A program made the translations under genes and the position numbers. Under the pieces are notes generated by a model. It was not told where the DNA came from and did not search any database. It worked only from the letters and a program-made list of their open reading frames with translations. From Firmicutes bacterium UBA1535 (GTDB lineage: Bacteria > Bacillota > Clostridia > Tissierellales > Sedimentibacteraceae), in the NCBI GenBank assembly GCA_002323775.1, contig DCPV01000116.1:1-15276 (forward strand): a stretch of DNA of 15,276 bases, written 5' to 3'. Each line of letters opens with the position of its first letter. Within the stretch, counting starts at the first letter, position 1. Below, in pieces: positions 1-8,401 of the stretch.

Positions 1-851
1 TCAACCATTTCTTCTATTCTGGCCGGATGTATTCTTCCGTCAGAAATAAGCTTTTCTAAAGCAAGCTTTGCGACTTCACGTCTTATAGGATCAAATCCTG
101 AGATAACTACTGCCTCTGGTGTATCATCAATTATCAAATCTATACCAGTTAAAGTCTCAAGAGCTCTAATATTTCTGCCTTCTCTACCAATGATTCTACC
201 CTTCATTTCATCATTTGGTAAATCGACTACAGATACTGTTGTTTCAGCAACATGATCCGCAGAGCATTTTTGGACTGCATATGTTATGATTTCTCTTGCT
301 TTTCTTTCTGCATTTTCCTTAGCTTCCTTTTCAATTTCCTTAACCACTAAGGATGCTTCTTGTTCAGCTTCTTTTTTGATGTTACTAATTAAAATTTCTT
401 TTGCTTCTTCGGTTGTTAACCCTGATATTCTTTCTAATTCTTCATTTTGTTTGTCATGAATTGCTGTAAGTCTTAACTGCTTTAACTCAACTTCTTTAAT
501 TTTTCTTTGTAAGCTTTCTTCTTTTTTCTCAATATTCAAACTCTTTGAGTCAAGAGTTTCTTCTTTTTTGAACAACCTTTTTTCGGTTTTTTGAAGTTCA
601 GCTCGTCTTTCTCTTGTTTCTCTTTCAAGCTCATTTCTAAGCTTGTGTGCTTCATCTTTTGCTTCAATTAAAATTTCTTTCTTTTTTGTTTCAGCTTCTT
701 TTATAGATTCTTCAACAATTCGTTTTGATTCCATTTCGGCATTTCCAATTTTCTTTTCAGATATATTTTTACGTATAAGAATTCCGATTCCTATACCTAA
801 TAAAATGCCTAAAATAATACCAATAATACCAAAAAGCATTTCAGTACTCAA
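1..851 (-). CDS. rny: Ribonuclease Y, N-terminal part (cut by window edge)
   Basis: RNase Y is the membrane-anchored endoribonuclease that starts mRNA decay in many Firmicutes. The visible 283 codons hold three parts in order: one hydrophobic membrane segment (about residues 5-25, rich in Gly and Ile), a long Lys/Glu-rich coiled coil (about 30-200), and a KH RNA-binding domain with the [10 protein letters not shown] loop near residue 220. The frame leaves the window just after [14 protein letters not shown]. The catalytic HD domain therefore lies outside, and slightly more than half of a usual 510-520-residue protein is seen. The start is TTG at 851-849, chosen because AAGGAGGTG sits 7 nt upstream. 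The first in-frame ATG, at 839, is too far from that site. The gene follows recA on the same strand but has its own promoter and lies behind a terminator. Identity is clear. Confidence 0.96.
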   Translation of the reverse strand, partial: MSTEMLFGIIGIILGILLGIGIGILIRKNISEKKIGNAEMESKRIVEESIKEAETKKKEILIEAKDEAHKLRNELERETRERRAELQKTEKRLFKKEETLDSKSLNIEKKEESLQRKIKEVELKQLRLTAIHDKQNEELERISGLTTEEAKEILISNIKKEAEQEASLVVKEIEKEAKENAERKAREIITYAVQKCSADHVAETTVSVVDLPNDEMKGRIIGREGRNIRALETLTGIDLIIDDTPEAVVISGFDPIRREVAKLALEKLISDGRIHPARIEEMV

Positions 852-985
852 TATGACACCTCCTTATTTATTTTTCAAGTTGCGTAGTTTATTAATTTTA
901 ACTCATATGTAAAGAAACAACTATCCTTAAAATGAAATTAGTAAACTATATATTAATCAAATTACACTAATTAATTATATTAATA

Positions 986-1047
986 ATAAAACTTGGCATA
1001 TTTCCAATACTTATATTTATATACTGCACATTATGGCAAAGTTTTAT
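986..1047 (-). repeat. Inverted repeat in the rny leader
   Basis: ATAAAACTT (986-994) and AAGTTTTAT (1039-1047) are exact reverse complements. They are followed inward by a mismatch and a further short G-C pairing on each arm. The enclosed 44 nt is AT-rich. The element lies inside the predicted rny 5' leader and is not followed by a T-run, so it is not a terminator. Whether it forms in RNA is unknown. Confidence 0.4.
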
Positions 1048-1073
1048 ATCAGATAATAGTATAGCATATTTAT

Positions 1074-1102
1074 ATTTTATTATCTTTTTGGGCAAATGTC
1101 AA
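1074..1102 (-). promoter_or_regulatory. Sigma-A type promoter of rny
   Basis: On the minus strand TTGACA (1102-1097) and TAAAAT (1079-1074) are separated by exactly 17 bp. This is a full -35 match and a five-of-six -10 match. Transcription would start near 1067, giving a leader of about 215 nt before the TTG start of rny. Confidence 0.7.
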
Positions 1103-1255
1103 GAAATGAATATTTTATATTAAAAAAATGTTAAGAAATTAATTTATACAGTATAAAAACAGGTTGAAATTTTTCGAATTCGAGAAGAAAATAGAATTTT
1201 TTACTTTTAATTTATGATAGTTTTCGTTCTGTAATCAATTAGGGAATTTAAAAAA

Positions 1256-1288
1256 TATAGGATAGTCCAGTTTATGTACTATCCTATA
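1256..1288 (-). terminator. Rho-independent terminator of recA
   Basis: TATAGGATAGT (1256-1266) and ACTATCCTATA (1278-1288) form a perfect 11-bp stem with an 11-nt loop. On the minus strand the stem is followed at once by five T residues. It lies 86 nt past the recA stop codon and separates recA from the rny promoter. Confidence 0.75.
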
Positions 1289-1373
1289 CAAATTTCTTTA
1301 AAATTTTTAAAATATTTTTTCGTATTATAAGACTTTATATGCTTTATTTGGTTAATAAGCATTAGACAAATAA

Positions 1374-2474
1374 TTATTCCTCGTCTTTTTCTTCGGCTTT
1401 TTCACTTTCAGTGCTTTCTGTTTTTAACATTGTCCCACCATCAAAGCTATATTTTTCTCTTACTTTTTTATCAATTTCTTGCATTATCTCAGGATTTGTT
1501 GTCAAGAATTCCTTTGCATTTTCTCTGCCTTGCCCAATCCTTGTAGTTCCATAAGAATACCATGCACCTGATTTATTTACTATATCAGCTGTTACAGCAA
1601 CATCAAGTATACAGCCCTCATTAGATATACCTTTACCATAAATTATATCAAATTCAGCTACTTTAAACGGAGGTGCAACTTTATTTTTAACAACTTTTAC
1701 CTTTGTTCTATTACCATATATATCTTCGCCCTTTTTCAAAGCTTCTACTTTTCTAACCTCTAATCTTATAGAAGCGTAGAATTTAAGTGCTCGACCTCCA
1801 GTTGTCGTTTCTGGATTTCCATATGAAACACCTATTTTTTCTCTTAATTGATTTATAAATATTGCAGTTGTGTTTGATTTGTTTATAGCTCCTGCAAGCT
1901 TTCTAAGTGCTTGAGACATAAGTCTTGCTTGTAAACCTACAAAGGTATCTCCCATTTCACCGTCAATTTCTTGCTTTGGCACTAGGGCTGCAACAGAGTC
2001 GATTACAACAACATCAACAGCACCACTTCTAACAAGTGCTTCTGCTATTTCAAGACCTTGCTCTCCTGTATCTGGCTGTGAAACAATTAAATTAGCTATA
2101 TCTACTCCTAAAGCCTTAGCATAAACTGGATCTAAAGCGTGCTCAGCATCAATGAAGGCTGCTATACCACCATTTTTTTGTGCTTCTGCAACTATATGTA
2201 ATGCAACTGTTGTCTTTCCTGAAGATTCAGGACCATAAATCTCTACTATTCTACCTCTTGGAACTCCGCCTATACCCATTGCCAAGTCTAATGTTAATGC
2301 ACCTGTTGATATAGCTTCGATATTTAACTTAGCATTCTCTCCTAATTTCATTATTGAGCCTTTACCAAATTGTTTTTCAATACCTGCTATAGCAGCTTCA
2401 AGAGCCTTTTCTTTTTCTTTATCTTTTTCTAATTCCTTATCTTTAGCTTTATTCTTTTCTTTTGCGTTCTCCAT
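1374..2474 (-). CDS. recA: RecA recombinase
   Basis: RecA forms the ATP-dependent filament on single-stranded DNA. It drives strand exchange and stimulates LexA self-cleavage in the SOS response. The protein is 366 residues. The Walker A motif GPESSGKT is at 81-88. The core motifs [20 protein letters not shown] (loop L1 region) and [20 protein letters not shown] (loop L2 region) are intact, and the C-terminal tail is acidic, as is usual. The first 23 residues are an extra Lys/Glu-rich stretch before the normal start of the family at [18 protein letters not shown]. The ATG at 2474 is preceded by AAAGGAG at 7 nt, and the next Met is residue 42 inside the core, so the extension is real. The gene has its own SOS-type promoter and terminator, so it is probably monocistronic. 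Confidence 0.99.
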   Translation of the reverse strand: MENAKEKNKAKDKELEKDKEKEKALEAAIAGIEKQFGKGSIMKLGENAKLNIEAISTGALTLDLAMGIGGVPRGRIVEIYGPESSGKTTVALHIVAEAQKNGGIAAFIDAEHALDPVYAKALGVDIANLIVSQPDTGEQGLEIAEALVRSGAVDVVVIDSVAALVPKQEIDGEMGDTFVGLQARLMSQALRKLAGAINKSNTTAIFINQLREKIGVSYGNPETTTGGRALKFYASIRLEVRKVEALKKGEDIYGNRTKVKVVKNKVAPPFKVAEFDIIYGKGISNEGCILDVAVTADIVNKSGAWYSYGTTRIGQGRENAKEFLTTNPEIMQEIDKKVREKYSFDGGTMLKTESTESEKAEEKDEE

Positions 2475-2561
2475 GCCAATACTCCTTTAAAATTTTATTT
2501 TTTTATTCAGTTACAATTCTTAATGAAAATTAAAAATGAACCTTATCTCGGATAATTATTT

Positions 2562-2575
2562 CGAACATTTGTTTT
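2562..2575. promoter_or_regulatory. LexA (SOS) box of recA
   Basis: CGAACATTTGTTTT on the plus strand matches the Gram-positive SOS consensus GAACRNRYGTTY at 11 of 12 positions. It begins directly after the -10 of the recA promoter and covers the expected transcription start, where a bound LexA would block initiation. Confidence 0.75.
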
Positions 2576-2604
2576 ATTATATTCGAATTTTTTATTTTTG
2601 TCAA
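2576..2604 (-). promoter_or_regulatory. Strong sigma-A promoter of recA
   Basis: On the minus strand TTGACA (2604-2599) and TATAAT (2581-2576) are both perfect and 17 bp apart. Transcription would start near 2569, inside the SOS box, about 95 nt before the recA ATG. This is the best promoter in the window. Confidence 0.9.
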
Positions 2605-2681
2605 GCAAATTCTAAAGATTTTTTTTAAATATTTTTCAGCAATTATGTTCATACTGCCATTGCATAAAAATTTATGAAATA

Positions 2682-3248
2682 TTACATATTCTTTATTACT
2701 TTCTTATTATCAAGAATATATGTCGCAGCCGAAACAACAGTTAAGATTATTGTCAGAACAATAAGAGGAGTTATAAAAACACCTAAAAATCTAAATATAT
2801 TAGCAAAATCACATAAAATAACAATAACTAAAATCATTTGTACTACCGTTTTTATCTTGCCCCACATATTAGCAGCTATTGTTATACCTTTTGATGCAGC
2901 AAGCATTCTGAATCCAGAGATTATAAACTCTCTTGAAATTATTAGAACTACAATCCATGAGCTTATATATTTTATTTCTACAAAGCAAATGAGAGCTGCA
3001 CACACTAAAAGTTTGTCAGCCAACGGATCCATAAATTTCCCAAAATCTGTTATAAGCTTGTGTTTTCTTGCTATATAACCATCCAATGTATCTGTGATAG
3101 CCGCTACGACAAATATTATCAACGGCAATGTTCTGAAAAATCCAATATCAGTCTTATTACTTAAAAGCAAAACAAGAATAAAAACTGGAACTAATAATAC
3201 TCTTAATACTGTTAATTTGTTAGGTAAATTCATTTTTATCATTTTCAC
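2682..3248 (-). CDS. pgsA: CDP-diacylglycerol--glycerol-3-phosphate 3-phosphatidyltransferase
   Basis: PgsA is a membrane enzyme that joins CDP-diacylglycerol and glycerol-3-phosphate to make phosphatidylglycerol phosphate, the first committed step to phosphatidylglycerol. The 188-residue length is normal for the family. The CDP-alcohol phosphotransferase signature is complete: D53, D56-G57, A60-R61, G70, D74 and D78. Several hydrophobic segments surround it, and the N-terminal LPNKLTVLRVLLVPVF is typical. The start is uncertain. GTG at 3248 lies 5 nt after AGAGGA, while ATG at 3242 lies 11 nt after it, so two residues are in doubt. The gene follows rimO after 82 bp on the same strand, as in many Clostridia. 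I saw no clear terminator between pgsA and the recA promoter. Confidence 0.96.
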   Translation of the reverse strand: MKMIKMNLPNKLTVLRVLLVPVFILVLLLSNKTDIGFFRTLPLIIFVVAAITDTLDGYIARKHKLITDFGKFMDPLADKLLVCAALICFVEIKYISSWIVVLIISREFIISGFRMLAASKGITIAANMWGKIKTVVQMILVIVILCDFANIFRFLGVFITPLIVLTIILTVVSAATYILDNKKVIKNM

Positions 3249-3330
3249 TACATTCCTCTCTTTTTTTATTTATTAATATTTTAATATATTTTTTGATGAA
3301 TTTTAAGGATACAACTATAATTAAATATTT

Positions 3331-4650
3331 CTATTCTATATCTCCAATTAAGTCATATTCTAAAGCATCTACAATGCTTACTTTATAAATTTCTCCAATA
3401 TTTAATTTTTTATCGGAATTTACAAAAACAGCTCCGTCTATTTCTGGAGAATCCATATAAGTACGTCCTAAGTATTCATTATCTCCAGAATCCTCATCAA
3501 TAATAACATCATAGGTTTGGCCTATTTTTGCAGAATTTTTATTATATGATATTTCTTGTTGAATTTTCATTAATTCTTCTTGTCTTAATGATTTTACTTC
3601 ATCTTTAATTTGATTTTTTAGATTGTAAGCAGGGGTATTTTCCTCTCTTGAATACTTAAATACTCCAACCCTGTCTAATTTATAATCAATTAAAAATGCC
3701 TTAAGCATCTCATGGTCTTCCTCTGTTTCGCCTGGGAAACCTGTTATTAATGAAGTTCTTATTATTGCCTCTGGTATCTCTTTTCTTATTTTTTCAATTA
3801 AATTAGTTATTTGTTCTTTGTTTGTTTTTCTATTCATTAACTTTAATATATCATCACTTATATGCTGCATAGGTATATCGAAGTATTTTAAAAGTTTGAT
3901 ATTATTCTTAAACTCGTTTATAAGTTCATCGTATAAGTCTTCAGGATATAAGTAATGCACTCTTATCCACTCTATACCATCAATCATAGATAGTTCTTTG
4001 ATTAACAAATGAAGCTGTCTTTCTCCATACAAATCTGTTCCATACTTGCTTGTATCCTGAGCTATAAGTATTAATTCCTTGACACCTTCTTTTGCTAAGT
4101 TATGCGCTTCATTTAAAATATCTTCTTTTTTTCTACTTCTGTATTTTCCTCTTATTTTTGGTATTACACAATAAGTACAATGGTTACTACAGCCTTCTGA
4201 TATTTTTAAAAATGCGTAATATTTTGGTGTTAAAAGATTTCTTGGTAAATCCTCGACAATTACTTCATCTACATCTACATTTACTACTTTTTTATTGTTA
4301 TTTTCATATTCTTCAATTAGTTGGTCAATTTTTTCATACTCATAAGTACCAATCAAAATATCTATTTCTGGTATTTCTTTAAGTAAATCATCACTGTATC
4401 TTTGTGCTAAACAGCCTGTTACGATTACTTTTATATCATTTTTTCCTTTTAAATTAACTGCTTCAATTATGGAATTAATTGATTCTTCCTTTGCATCATT
4501 TATAAATGAGCAGGTGTTAATTATTATATAGTCAGATTTATCTGCAAATTCAACTATTTCATATCCTTTTTTCTTCAATATGCCAAGCATATTTTCCGAA
4601 TCTACTAAATTTTTTGAACATCCTAGTGATTGTAAGTAAATTTTTTTCAT
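3331..4650 (-). CDS. rimO: Ribosomal protein S12 methylthiotransferase RimO
   Basis: RimO is a radical-SAM enzyme that methylthiolates a conserved aspartate of ribosomal protein S12. The 439 residues show the full family plan. The N-terminal UPF0004 domain has cluster cysteines C11, C47 and C80. The radical-SAM motif is CSNHCTYC, with C154, C158 and C161. A TRAM domain occupies roughly the last 65 residues. The C-terminal sequence MDSPEIDGAVFV and the N-terminal LGCSKNLVDSE favour RimO over the related tRNA enzyme MiaB. The ATG at 4650 has a modest AAAGGG about 8 nt upstream. The gene lies 92 bp after ftsK and 82 bp before pgsA on one strand, the usual order, and may be read through from ftsK. 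Confidence 0.97.
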   Translation of the reverse strand: MKKIYLQSLGCSKNLVDSENMLGILKKKGYEIVEFADKSDYIIINTCSFINDAKEESINSIIEAVNLKGKNDIKVIVTGCLAQRYSDDLLKEIPEIDILIGTYEYEKIDQLIEEYENNNKKVVNVDVDEVIVEDLPRNLLTPKYYAFLKISEGCSNHCTYCVIPKIRGKYRSRKKEDILNEAHNLAKEGVKELILIAQDTSKYGTDLYGERQLHLLIKELSMIDGIEWIRVHYLYPEDLYDELINEFKNNIKLLKYFDIPMQHISDDILKLMNRKTNKEQITNLIEKIRKEIPEAIIRTSLITGFPGETEEDHEMLKAFLIDYKLDRVGVFKYSREENTPAYNLKNQIKDEVKSLRQEELMKIQQEISYNKNSAKIGQTYDVIIDEDSGDNEYLGRTYMDSPEIDGAVFVNSDKKLNIGEIYKVSIVDALEYDLIGDIE

Positions 4651-4701
4651 TAAGTTTTGCCCTTTCGTTTCTGTTTTAATATATTTTTATGTGATTATGG
4701 T

Positions 4702-4719
4702 TTTTGTTTTTTAACAAAA
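4702..4719 (-). repeat. Small hairpin between ftsK and rimO
   Basis: TTTTGTT (4702-4708) and AACAAAA (4713-4719) form a 7-bp stem with a 4-nt loop in the 92-bp gap. No T-run follows on either strand and the stem has one G-C pair, so it is at best a weak attenuator and may be chance in AT-rich DNA. Confidence 0.25.
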
Positions 4720-4742
4720 TCATATGTATATTTTATTATTTA

Positions 4743-7175
4743 TTAATTTTTCATTTCTTCTAATTCTTCTTTTGTCACAAGTACATTTCGTGGTTTACTT
4801 CCTTGCGATCCACTTATTATACCTCTTTCTTCAAGAGAATCTATAAGTTTTGCTGCTCTATTATATCCAATAGAAAACCTTCTTTGCAAATAAGATGCAG
4901 AAGCTTGGCCTTCTTCAATAACCAATTCTATCGCTCTTTCTAATAATTCATCAACTTTTTCATTGGAAGCTGGGGTTTTCTCTATCTCTGCTCCAACATT
5001 GTTTTGTCTTTGCTGTACTTTTTGCTGAACAATATGCTCAACAACTCTTTTAATCTCATCATCAGATATAAATGTACCTTGAATTCTTATAGGCTTTGGC
5101 ATGCCCATAGGGTGATAGAGCATATCACCTTTTCCAAGTAATTTTTCAGCTCCACTTGCATCTAATATTGTTCTTGAGTCAATATACGATGATACTGCAA
5201 AAGCTATTCTTGATGGAATATTTGCCTTTATAACACCAGTTATAACATCAACAGAAGGTCTTTGTGTTGCAATTACAAGATGTATACCACAAGCTCTCGC
5301 AAGTTGTGCTATTCTTGTTATACATTCCTCAACCTCTCCTGGTGCAACCTGCATCAAATCTGCAAGCTCATCAATTATTATTACAATTTGAGGCATTTTT
5401 TCCTCTAATCTATTCTCTTTTATCATTTTTTCATTGTATGAGAATAAATCTCTTACGCTGTTTTGCGCAAAAATCTTATATCTTGCAGTCATTTCTGAAA
5501 CAGCCCAGTTAAGTGCATTTGATGCCTTTCTCGGATCTGTAACTACAGGTATCAGAAGATGTGGGATACCATTGTATATATTAAGCTCAACAACCTTTGG
5601 ATCTATCAATATAAGCTTTACCTCATCTGGTTTTGCTTTATATAGTATACTCATTATTAAGCTGTTGATACAGACGCTCTTTCCAGAGCCAGTAGCCCCT
5701 GCAACGAGCAAATGAGGCATTTTTTCAATACTTCCAATTATATTTTTACCTGCAATATCTTTTCCCAGAGTAAATGGAATATTTGTTTGTGCCTCCTTAA
5801 ATTCCTTAGAATCAACAAGCATTTTAAATAAAACATCTGTCTTTTCTTTATTCGGAACTTCAATACCTATTGCAGATTTACCCGGTATAGGAGCTTCCAT
5901 CCTAATATCAGCACTTGCTAAATTAAGTGCTATATCATTTTGCAAACTTGTAATTTTGCTAACCTTAATTCCAGGCGCAGGCTGTAGTTCATATCTAGTA
6001 ATTGAAGGTCCTTTGCTAATCTGTGTGATATTGCACTGTATATTAAAGCTTTCAAGAGTTTCAATAAGCTTTTGTGCATCCTTTTTTAAATCTTCTTTTT
6101 GAGCATTGTGCTTTGGCTTTGGATTATTCAACAAAGAAATATCTGGCAGCTTATACTCTGCAATAGGAGTAACATCTGTTGAATTATCAACTATCTTTGT
6201 GTCTTTTAGCTTATCTTCATCTTTAGAAACAAAACTTTCTTCGTTTTTAGAAGCAGGAGTATTTTTAACATTTACTCTTTCTTCATTATTTTCTGCTAAG
6301 TCTTCTTTTGTCTTTTGTCTTTTATCGTTATCTTCAATTTTTATATCCTCGATTTTTAATTGAGTAATATTTTTGTTATGTGAATTATCATTATTATAAT
6401 CAATGATTTTTATATTTTTAGCATCAATTCCTTGTTGGGAATCACTCGCAGCTACATTAGGCTTAACATTTTTTACTTTTTTAGGAACTTCTTCATCTTC
6501 CTCTACTTCAACATACATAAAATTATAAATAGCATTAAAAATTTTCTTTATGAAATTAAATATTATTTTGAAAAAACTTATCAAGCTTTGATTAGTAAAA
6601 ATTATTGTAAACACTAATATAAATGTACTTATTAATATATATGTACCAATTATTCCAAGAAGCTTTACAAACACATAGCTTGTCACATTGCCAAGTATAC
6701 CGCCGCCTAATATGGGTAACTGCTTATAATCTATTGAAATGTTTATAACCTCATTGATTGATTTATCAAGTGGAAAAAAGTTATGTGCAGTGCAATCTCT
6801 AATTGCAAGAATCATCAATATGCACAGAAAGATACCTGATATTGCAATAATTTGTTTTTTTTCACTATATATTAATATATTTAATAATTGTAGAATTCCC
6901 ATGAACATTATAGCAAAAGGCAATATGTACATACCTTTTCCAAACATTACAATTAAAACAATTTTTATCCAATCTCCAACTAGACCTTGTTGTCCGGTTT
7001 TATTTATAACAAAAATTAGAAAAGAAGCAATAGCAATAAGTACAACCCCTAATATCTCTTTCTTTAATATAGCCAGATTATCATTTTGTACTGTCTTTTT
7101 ATTTGATTTTTGTGTTTTGGTTTTTTTTTGGCTTTTAGCACTGTTGTTAACTATCTTTTTTTCTGCACTTGGCAT
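4743..7175 (-). CDS. ftsK: DNA translocase FtsK/SpoIIIE
   Basis: This is an ATP-driven DNA pump at the division or sporulation septum. The 810 residues (numbered from the chosen ATG) show a basic N-terminal tail, about four membrane segments (40-60, 70-100, 110-127 and 155-195), and a long Asn/Lys/Glu-rich linker to about 335. The motor domain follows, with Walker A GATGSGKS (493-500) and Walker B VIIIDELADL (598-607). A C-terminal winged-helix gamma domain (about 742-802) reads the chromosome's orientation sequences. The frame can extend to GTG at 7184, but that codon lies inside the Shine-Dalgarno AAAAGGGTG. The ATG at 7175, 9 nt after AAAGG, is therefore preferred. With tepA upstream and rimO downstream, this is the spoIIIE-type copy, so a sporulation role is likely but inferred. 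Confidence 0.97.
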   Translation of the reverse strand: MPSAEKKIVNNSAKSQKKTKTQKSNKKTVQNDNLAILKKEILGVVLIAIASFLIFVINKTGQQGLVGDWIKIVLIVMFGKGMYILPFAIMFMGILQLLNILIYSEKKQIIAISGIFLCILMILAIRDCTAHNFFPLDKSINEVINISIDYKQLPILGGGILGNVTSYVFVKLLGIIGTYILISTFILVFTIIFTNQSLISFFKIIFNFIKKIFNAIYNFMYVEVEEDEEVPKKVKNVKPNVAASDSQQGIDAKNIKIIDYNNDNSHNKNITQLKIEDIKIEDNDKRQKTKEDLAENNEERVNVKNTPASKNEESFVSKDEDKLKDTKIVDNSTDVTPIAEYKLPDISLLNNPKPKHNAQKEDLKKDAQKLIETLESFNIQCNITQISKGPSITRYELQPAPGIKVSKITSLQNDIALNLASADIRMEAPIPGKSAIGIEVPNKEKTDVLFKMLVDSKEFKEAQTNIPFTLGKDIAGKNIIGSIEKMPHLLVAGATGSGKSVCINSLIMSILYKAKPDEVKLILIDPKVVELNIYNGIPHLLIPVVTDPRKASNALNWAVSEMTARYKIFAQNSVRDLFSYNEKMIKENRLEEKMPQIVIIIDELADLMQVAPGEVEECITRIAQLARACGIHLVIATQRPSVDVITGVIKANIPSRIAFAVSSYIDSRTILDASGAEKLLGKGDMLYHPMGMPKPIRIQGTFISDDEIKRVVEHIVQQKVQQRQNNVGAEIEKTPASNEKVDELLERAIELVIEEGQASASYLQRRFSIGYNRAAKLIDSLEERGIISGSQGSKPRNVLVTKEELEEMKN

Positions 7176-7264
7176 AGTTTTCACCCTTTTACTTTTATGG
7201 TATTAATGAATTTTAAAATAATACCGGATTGATATTATTGTAATAGTTTCTATATGTTATCCAT

Positions 7265-7291
7265 TATAGTTTAAGCAGAGCATAAACTATA
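7265..7291. repeat. Inverted repeat near the ftsK promoter
   Basis: TATAGTTTA (7265-7273) and TAAACTATA (7283-7291) are perfect reverse complements separated by 9 nt. The repeat lies right at the predicted transcription start of ftsK. It could be a repressor operator or a hairpin at the 5' end of the message. No T-run follows. Confidence 0.45.
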
Positions 7292-7294
7292 TAT

Positions 7295-7303
7295 ATTATA
7301 ACA
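7295..7303 (-). promoter_or_regulatory. Extended -10 promoter facing ftsK
   Basis: On the minus strand TGT precedes a perfect TATAAT (7300-7295), an extended -10 element. No good -35 lies 17 bp upstream. The leader to the ftsK ATG would be about 110 nt. A second TATAAT at 7268-7263 has no supporting -35. Confidence 0.4.
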
Positions 7304-7409
7304 TAGAAAATACTAATTCTGCAAATATTATAAAAAATAATTTTAAGAAAACATATATTACATTATAAAATATTGTAATATATTCAACCTTATTGATATA
7401 AATTAGATA

Positions 7410-7438
7410 TATACAAAAAAGGCAAATTATGTTATAAT
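7410..7438 (+). promoter_or_regulatory. Promoter of the yhfC-like gene
   Basis: TATACA (7410-7415, four of six) and a perfect TATAAT (7433-7438) lie 17 bp apart. The ATG at 7504 is about 60 nt downstream of the expected start. Confidence 0.5.
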
Positions 7439-7503
7439 ATATTTAATGTTACAAGCTATTTCAAAATAAAAATATAAATTAACGTATAGAAGGGGTGACA
7501 TTA

Positions 7504-8337
7504 ATGGTATCAAATTTAACTATTGTTATGATTATACTAAATCTATTTATTTGCTTCATATTGCCTATTGTTGTTTTTATATTTTTGCAAATAAAATATA
7601 AAAAAACATTTTTACCATTTTTACTAGGCGCATTGGCTTTTTTTATATCTCAAATAGTGCTAAGAATACCTATTATCACTAATTATTTGCCACATTTTGT
7701 TTGGTATAATGTATTTCAAATAAAATATCCTTATTTATATTGGATATTTCTTGGCTTGACAGCAGGTATATTTGAAGAAGTATCACGTTTATTTTTTATA
7801 AAGCTATTCATGAGAAGAAATCATCGCTATGTTGACAGTATAACTTTCGGACTAGGTCATGGAGCAATTGAAGCTATGCTTATCACAGGCTTAGTTAATA
7901 TCAACATTTTAATATTTTCTATAATGATAAATAATGGTACATTTGATTCAAATTTATTTAAGTTAGATAGTGTAACCTTAAGCAACGTATATTATCAATG
8001 CACTAATCTGACTGCTCTTAATGCTATCATGAGTGGAATTGAAAGAATTATCGCAATGGGAATTCATATAGGTCTTACAGTAGTGATTTTTGAAGGTGTT
8101 TTAAAGAAAAAATCATTCAAATACCTCATTTTTGCTATTTTAATACATGCAGCAATAGATTCATCTATAGGATTTATGTCCCAAATGTTCGGATTTTCAG
8201 CTATAGCAATGGAAGCTGTATTTGGACTTATATCTCTTGTACTTATGCTTTATGTAATTAAAGCTAAAAATCGTTTAAATTGGCACAGAGAAAATGAAAT
8301 TAAAAAATATGAAATTACTAATATTAAATATGATTAA
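7504..8337 (+). CDS. YhfC-family intramembrane protease
   Basis: This is a polytopic membrane protein of 277 residues with about seven hydrophobic segments, recognised as the YhfC family. Its motifs resemble CPBP/PrsW-type intramembrane proteases. They are E91-E92 with R95 (FEEVSR), F115-H119 (FGLGHG), H188 in GIHIGLT, and H215-D219 (HAAID), all placed in or next to membrane helices. Substrate and role are unknown. The frame can begin at GTG 7495, but that codon overlaps the Shine-Dalgarno AAGGGG. The ATG at 7504, 8 nt downstream, is the better start. The gene and the lipoprotein gene 64 bp downstream form a plus-strand pair that splits the usual tepA-ftsK neighbourhood. They may work together, though this is only inferred from position. 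Confidence 0.85.
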   Translation: MVSNLTIVMIILNLFICFILPIVVFIFLQIKYKKTFLPFLLGALAFFISQIVLRIPIITNYLPHFVWYNVFQIKYPYLYWIFLGLTAGIFEEVSRLFFIKLFMRRNHRYVDSITFGLGHGAIEAMLITGLVNINILIFSIMINNGTFDSNLFKLDSVTLSNVYYQCTNLTALNAIMSGIERIIAMGIHIGLTVVIFEGVLKKKSFKYLIFAILIHAAIDSSIGFMSQMFGFSAIAMEAVFGLISLVLMLYVIKAKNRLNWHRENEIKKYEITNIKYD

Positions 8338-8401
8338 TGAAACACTTTTTTAAATTAATATTAGTATTAGATATATAAAATCAAAAGGGAGATTTATTGT
8401 T

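Larger units (their letters stand above)
852..1373. other. Gene-free stretch between recA and rny
   Basis: This 522-bp stretch holds no credible gene. It contains the recA terminator (1256-1288), the rny promoter (1074-1102), a weak AT-rich hairpin (about 1340-1363), and the roughly 215-nt leader of rny. Part of that leader can fold through a 9-bp inverted repeat (986-994 with 1039-1047). The rest is very AT-rich with no other structure I recognise. Confidence 0.7.
7176..7503. other. Divergent promoter region between ftsK and yhfC-like gene
   Basis: This 328-bp gap separates two divergent genes. It holds an extended -10 element facing ftsK (7295-7303), a 9-bp inverted repeat (7265-7291), and a promoter facing the plus-strand gene (7410-7438). 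The remainder is AT-rich with no open reading frame of note. Confidence 0.6.

Noticed and set aside
2674..3078. 134-residue plus-strand frame opposite pgsA
   Set aside because: It is an antisense shadow of the conserved CDP-alcohol phosphotransferase and has no ribosome site.
6739..7206. 155-residue plus-strand frame opposite the ftsK N-terminus
   Set aside because: It is the reverse of the membrane-segment coding region, with Ile/Phe-rich content from AT-rich codons, and has no ribosome site.
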